Of a DNA stretch of 64,000 nt, positions 59,927 through 64,000 are shown piece by piece. Source of the DNA: JAIPAN01 sp040403555 (GTDB taxonomy: Bacteria; Bacteroidota; Bacteroidia; Sphingobacteriales; Sphingobacteriaceae). A model generated the notes under the pieces. It was not told the origin of the DNA. It searched no databases and saw only the letters and a list, made by a program, of their open reading frames with translations. A program made the position numbers and the translations under genes. Each line of letters opens with the position of its first letter. Positions within the stretch are counted from its first letter, which is position 1. Where the stretch lies: positions 248,001 through 312,000 of the forward strand of contig JBBAKN010000004.1 in assembly GCA_040403555.1 (NCBI GenBank). Reading direction: 5' to 3'.

Positions 59927-61198
59927 ATGTTGAGAAAGTCGCTTTTAAGTCTATTATTAGCAGGGTTTAGCCTTTTAGCTGCTGCACAACAGGCAGATAC
60001 CACACAACAAGTAATTGCCGGAAGAGTAAATGCGCCCGAGCAACAACAAAAACCCTATGTAATTTTAATTTCTGCTGATGGCTTTCGCTACGATTATGCC
60101 CAAAAATACGGGGCTAAAAATCTCCTGCAGTATGCCCAGCAAGGTGTAACAGCCGATGCACTCATTCCCTCCTTCCCGTCTGTAACTTTTCCCAATCATT
60201 ATACCATTGCCACGGGATTGTATCCAGCGCATACGGGTTTGGTAGCCAATTCTTTTTACGATAGCGCCCGTAATGAAACCTACAGCATGAGCCAAAAAGA
60301 TAAGGTGAAAGATGGTTCTTGGTATGGCGGTACCCCACTTTGGGTATTGGCAGAAAAGCAAAAAATGCTTTCGGCTAGTTTTTATTGGGTAGGGTCTGAA
60401 GCCCCAATTCAAGAAACTTTTCCCACCTATTTTTATTATTTTAATAGCGAAGAATATAAAAATGTATCGATAGAAAGCAGAATTGCTGAAGTAAAAAAAT
60501 GGCTTAGCTTACCCAACGAAAAACGGCCTCACCTCATTACCTTTTACCTACCCGAAGTTGATGGTGCCGGGCATGCAAATGGCCCAGAAGCTTCCGAGAC
60601 AAAAGCAGCTGTACATTGGGTAGATGCATCTATTGGGCAATTGGTTTCAATGGTGAATGCGACTGGTTTACCCGTTAATTTTATTTTTGTTTCCGATCAC
60701 GGGATGACCCAGGTAGACCAAAAAAATCCTATCAAAACGCCGGTTAGTATTGATAAGCAGAAGTTTGAAATTAGCACTTCTGGTAGTATGATACAGCTTT
60801 ATGCCAATGAGGCCTCAGATATTTTGCCGCTATATGCCAAATTGAAAGCAGATGCTGTAGATTATGAGGTGTATTTGAAAAAAGATGTGCCGAAGAGATT
60901 GCATTATGGTCCGAAAGACGATCGATTTAATCGTATTGGCGACTTAGTGTTATTGGCAAAATGGCCTAAAGTTTTTTCCGATTGGAAAGTAAATCCTGGT
61001 TTTCATGGGTTTGATCCGGCGGCTGTGCCCGATATGAAGGCTACTTTTTATGCTTGGGGGCCGGCATTTAAACAAGGGCTACTGGTACCTGCATTTAAGA
61101 ATGTAGAAGTATACGACATTGTTACTCATATTTTAGGCTTAACTAAAACCACCAAAACCGACGGTACTGGTAAGTTGGCCAACAAAATTTTAAAATAA
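59927..61198 (+). CDS. Secreted nucleotide pyrophosphatase/phosphodiesterase family protein
   Basis: 423 residues with a signal peptide (cleavage near LAAA-QQ). It is an alkaline phosphatase-superfamily NPP enzyme: ILISADGFRYDY (metal Asp), nucleophile Thr in PSVTFPNHYTIATGLYPAHTG (about 87), LPEVDGAGHANGPE (metal ligands), IFVSDHGMTQV and NPGFHGFDP. It hydrolyses phosphodiesters or pyrophosphates in the periplasm; substrate unknown. A five-codon frame (59916-59933) overlaps the start, so a translational effect is possible. A 196-base spacer upstream shows only an imperfect -7 box. Confidence 0.9.
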   Translation: MLRKSLLSLLLAGFSLLAAAQQADTTQQVIAGRVNAPEQQQKPYVILISADGFRYDYAQKYGAKNLLQYAQQGVTADALIPSFPSVTFPNHYTIATGLYPAHTGLVANSFYDSARNETYSMSQKDKVKDGSWYGGTPLWVLAEKQKMLSASFYWVGSEAPIQETFPTYFYYFNSEEYKNVSIESRIAEVKKWLSLPNEKRPHLITFYLPEVDGAGHANGPEASETKAAVHWVDASIGQLVSMVNATGLPVNFIFVSDHGMTQVDQKNPIKTPVSIDKQKFEISTSGSMIQLYANEASDILPLYAKLKADAVDYEVYLKKDVPKRLHYGPKDDRFNRIGDLVLLAKWPKVFSDWKVNPGFHGFDPAAVPDMKATFYAWGPAFKQGLLVPAFKNVEVYDIVTHILGLTKTTKTDGTGKLANKILK

Positions 61199-61370
61199 CA
61201 TCACTCTAATTTTTAGAGGGTAGTTAGACATTCCATATCATACTGACATAATTTCCGTTAAGTAGTAGAGTGGCCCAATTGTTGATAGAAGTTTGACAAT
61301 AGGCTATTGGATGGAGTGAATAATTTACATAGCTTAGAACTTTAAACACCAACATAGAAAGGGGAACAAG

Positions 61371-63905
61371 ATGGAAGCTAAATTTTCACCACGGGTAAAA
61401 GATGTAATTGCATTTAGTAGAGAGGAAGCTCTCCGCTTGGGCCATGACTATATTGGTACCGAACATTTACTCCTTGGGCTTATTAGAGAAGGCGATGGCA
61501 TGGCCATTAAAATTCTAAAAACCTTGGGTGTTGATACCGCACGTGTACGCCATTCGGTTGAAGATGCCGTGAAAGGCACTTCTACCACTAGCTTAAATCT
61601 GGGCAATATCCCCTTAACCAAGCAAGCTGAAAAAGTATTGAAAATCACTTACTTAGAAGCAAAAATATTTAAGAGCGAAATTATAGGTACCGAGCATTTA
61701 TTGCTATCTATTTTGAGAGATGAAGACAATGTGGCTTCGCAAATTTTATTGCAGTATGAGATAAACTATGAGGTGGTAAAAGCCGAAGTAGAACAACATA
61801 AAGAAGAATTTAAAGACGAGGCTCCAGGCTCTGCTGCGGGTGGCGATGAAGAATTTCCGGAAGAGGAAAGCTTTACGCAACCTAAAAAAGTTTCGGATAT
61901 TAAATCGAAAACACCGGTTTTAGATAATTTTGGTAGAGATTTAACCAAATCTGCCGAAGAAGGAAAACTAGACCCTATTGTAGGCAGAGATAAAGAAATT
62001 GAGCGGGTATCGCAAATTTTATCACGCCGTAAAAAGAACAATCCTATTTTAATTGGAGAGCCCGGAGTGGGTAAATCAGCCATTGCCGAAGGCTTGGCTT
62101 TACGTATTATACAGCGTAAAGTTTCTCGTGTACTGTTTAACAAACGAGTAGTTACGCTCGATTTAGCTTCGCTGGTTGCCGGTACCAAATACCGCGGCCA
62201 ATTTGAAGAGCGAATGAAAGCTGTAATGAACGAATTGGAAAAATCGCCCGATGTAATTTTGTTTATTGATGAAATTCACACCATTGTAGGTGCAGGCGGA
62301 GCTTCAGGTTCCTTAGATGCATCTAACATGTTTAAACCTGCTTTGGCTCGTGGCGAAATTCAATGTATTGGTGCCACTACGCTAGATGAGTATCGTCAAT
62401 TTATTGAAAAAGATGGGGCTTTGGATCGCCGTTTCCAAAAAGTAATGGTAGAACCAGCTACTCCTGCAGAAACATTAGAAATATTAACTAGAATTAAAGA
62501 AAAATACGAAGAACACCACGGCGTAGTGTACACCCCAGAAGCAATTTCGGCTTGTGTAAGTTTAACCGCTCGGTATATCAGCGATCGTTTCTTACCCGAT
62601 AAAGCCATAGATGCTTTAGACGAGGTGGGATCACGAGTACACTTAATCAATATTCACGTACCTCAAAATATCATCGATATTGAAGATAAAATAGAGGAAA
62701 TTAAGGTAGAAAAAAACAAAGTAGTCCGCAGCCAAAAATATGAGGAAGCCGCTAAATTGCGTGATACCGAAAAACATTTATTGGAAGAGCTAGACCAAGC
62801 TAAAGTAGCATGGGAAGCCGAAACCAAAACCAAACGCTTTGAAGTTACCGAAGATGATGTGGCACAAGTTGTATCCATGATGACGGGTATTCCGGTGCAA
62901 CGTGTTGGCCAAACCGATAGCCAAAAATTATTGGGTATGTTTGAATCCATTAATAAACGAGTAATTGGCCAAGAAGATGCAGTTAAGAAGTTAACCAAAG
63001 CCATTCAACGCACACGTGCGGGCTTAAAAGATCCTAAAAAACCAATTGGCTCCTTCATCTTTTTAGGCCCAACAGGAGTAGGTAAAACCGAGCTGGCTAA
63101 AGAATTGGCTCGTTTTATGTTCGACACTGAAGATGCTTTGATACAAATTGATATGAGCGAATACATGGAAAAATTCGCTGTTTCACGTTTGGTTGGAGCG
63201 CCTCCCGGATATGTGGGTTACGAAGAAGGCGGCCAATTAACTGAAAAAATTCGCAGAAAACCATACGCAGTAATTTTGCTCGATGAAATTGAAAAAGCAC
63301 ATCCTGATGTTTTTAACCTGTTACTACAGGTACTAGACGAAGGTCAGCTAACCGATAGCCTAGGCCGAAAAGTTGATTTTAGAAATACGGTAATAATAAT
63401 GACTTCTAATATTGGGGCACGCCAGTTAAAAGATTTTGGTCAAGGTGTTGGTTTTTCAACCACTGCCAAAACCGATCAGGCCGATACGCATTCTAGAAGT
63501 GTTATTGAAAGTGCGCTTAAAAAAGCATTTGCGCCCGAATTTTTAAACCGTATCGACGATGTGGTGGTGTTTAATTCGCTTGGTAAAGAAGAAATTTACA
63601 AAATAATCGACATTGAATTGAAATCATTATTCGTTAGAATTAGCGATTTAGGGTATCAAATTAACTTGACCGATGCGGCCAAAGAGTTTATTGCCGAGAA
63701 AGGCTTCGATGCCAACTTTGGAGCCCGTCCGTTAAAAAGAGCCATCCAAAAATATTTGGAAGACCCCATTGCGGAAGAAATTTTAAAAGGCGATTTGCAT
63801 GAAGGCGATACGCTAGAAATAGATATTGATACCGAAACAAAGGAGCTTAAAATTTTAGATAAGCCAAAGAATAGAAAGAATAAGGAAACCAAAAACGAAA
63901 GTTAA
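61371..63905 (+). CDS. clpC: ATP-dependent Clp protease ATPase subunit ClpC
   Basis: 844 residues. It has two Clp_N repeats (about 1-150, SREEALRLGHDYIGTEHLLLGLIREG). The first AAA+ module has Walker A GEPGVGKSA (about 229) and Walker B VILFIDEIHT. A UVR coiled-coil segment (about 430-475, IEEIKVEKNKVVRSQKYEEAAKLRDTEKHLLEEL) marks ClpC rather than ClpA or ClpB. The second AAA+ module has Walker A GPTGVGKTE (about 566). The C-terminal D2-small domain contains FGARPLKRAIQKYLEDP. It unfolds substrates for ClpP. An AGAAAGGGGAAC lies just upstream of the ATG. Confidence 0.97.
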   Translation: MEAKFSPRVKDVIAFSREEALRLGHDYIGTEHLLLGLIREGDGMAIKILKTLGVDTARVRHSVEDAVKGTSTTSLNLGNIPLTKQAEKVLKITYLEAKIFKSEIIGTEHLLLSILRDEDNVASQILLQYEINYEVVKAEVEQHKEEFKDEAPGSAAGGDEEFPEEESFTQPKKVSDIKSKTPVLDNFGRDLTKSAEEGKLDPIVGRDKEIERVSQILSRRKKNNPILIGEPGVGKSAIAEGLALRIIQRKVSRVLFNKRVVTLDLASLVAGTKYRGQFEERMKAVMNELEKSPDVILFIDEIHTIVGAGGASGSLDASNMFKPALARGEIQCIGATTLDEYRQFIEKDGALDRRFQKVMVEPATPAETLEILTRIKEKYEEHHGVVYTPEAISACVSLTARYISDRFLPDKAIDALDEVGSRVHLINIHVPQNIIDIEDKIEEIKVEKNKVVRSQKYEEAAKLRDTEKHLLEELDQAKVAWEAETKTKRFEVTEDDVAQVVSMMTGIPVQRVGQTDSQKLLGMFESINKRVIGQEDAVKKLTKAIQRTRAGLKDPKKPIGSFIFLGPTGVGKTELAKELARFMFDTEDALIQIDMSEYMEKFAVSRLVGAPPGYVGYEEGGQLTEKIRRKPYAVILLDEIEKAHPDVFNLLLQVLDEGQLTDSLGRKVDFRNTVIIMTSNIGARQLKDFGQGVGFSTTAKTDQADTHSRSVIESALKKAFAPEFLNRIDDVVVFNSLGKEEIYKIIDIELKSLFVRISDLGYQINLTDAAKEFIAEKGFDANFGARPLKRAIQKYLEDPIAEEILKGDLHEGDTLEIDIDTETKELKILDKPKNRKNKETKNES

Positions 63906-63931
63906 GCGTTTGTATCATCTTAATTAATCTT

Positions 63932-64000
63932 ATGAAAAAGGTAATTTTAATGGCCGTTTGTTTGTTGGCGGTAAGTTTTGGTTATGCGCAAAAGGTAGAG
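63932..64000 (+). CDS. Secreted protein, N-terminus only (partial)
   Basis: The gene runs off the right edge. The 23 visible residues (MKKVILMAVCLLAVSFGYAQ then KVE) form a signal peptide cleaved near GYA-QK. The mature part is not visible, so no family can be named. It begins 26 bases after the clpC stop. Confidence 0.6.
   Translation, partial: MKKVILMAVCLLAVSFGYAQKVE

Overview
The window looks like chromosomal core sequence from a free-living, heterotrophic member of the Bacteroidota, probably a sphingobacterium or cytophaga relative. The evidence is: C-terminal sorting domains of the type IX secretion system on secreted proteins; Bacteroidota -7 promoter boxes (TAnnTTTG) close to start codons; almost no Shine-Dalgarno sequences; an OmpA protein with thrombospondin type 3 repeats; and a carotenoid-tailoring cluster. 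I saw no insertion sequence, prophage, CRISPR array, tRNA or rRNA gene.

Layout. 1-4.8 kb: the end of an M61 peptidase, a small barrel protein, a long-chain acyl-CoA synthetase, a YtxH/holin-like/unknown envelope operon and an AI-2E-family permease. 4.8-9.1 kb: an OmpA protein, an orphan sigma-54 response regulator, and an enoyl-CoA hydratase paired with a stand-alone B12-binding subunit. 9.1-18.8 kb: glnS, a thioesterase, a SET-domain protein, pepT, two secreted metallopeptidases and a rhomboid protease. 18.8-26.2 kb: an SPFH protein, a rhodanese, then a MarR regulator leading a fadN-fadA-fadE beta-oxidation operon. 26.3-34.9 kb: a two-domain FKBP lipoprotein, a photolyase operon, two micro-genes, and a carotenoid-tailoring operon (ferredoxin-like protein, CrtI-family desaturase, acyltransferase, glycosyltransferase, CruF-like hydratase) followed by ispH. 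34.9-44.4 kb: a hydrolase, a tdh-yebC operon, a large type IX-secreted lamin-tail protein, asd, a PBP4-type carboxypeptidase, an ABC permease and an A-type Fe-S carrier. 44.5-49.8 kb: methylmalonyl-CoA mutase catalytic subunit, dnaA, a micro-gene and a lemA-TPM-TPM operon. 49.8-64 kb: an FAD enzyme, a CoA-binding protein, an RsmF-like methylase, acyl-ACP desaturase, the fused mutase IcmF, a radical SAM protein, YkuK, a secreted phosphodiesterase and clpC.

Functional themes. Acyl-CoA metabolism recurs: acyl-CoA synthetase, the fadNAE operon, enoyl-CoA hydratase, thioesterase, desaturase, and two B12-dependent acyl-CoA mutases whose visible active-site residues predict different substrates (methylmalonyl-CoA and isobutyryl-CoA). 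A light-protection theme links photolyase and carotenoid tailoring, with ispH supplying isoprenoid precursors.

The most interesting unexplained signals are in non-coding DNA. They are: a perfect 17-bp inverted repeat, made of two MarR-type sites, around the fad promoter; a perfect 9-bp palindrome over the predicted tdh transcription start; a 309-bp intergenic stretch with a nested, terminator-like RNA fold and a long-range loop complement; paired hairpins between pepT and an M1 peptidase; a strong Shine-Dalgarno-like sequence in the dnaA leader; and three micro-genes for small membrane proteins.
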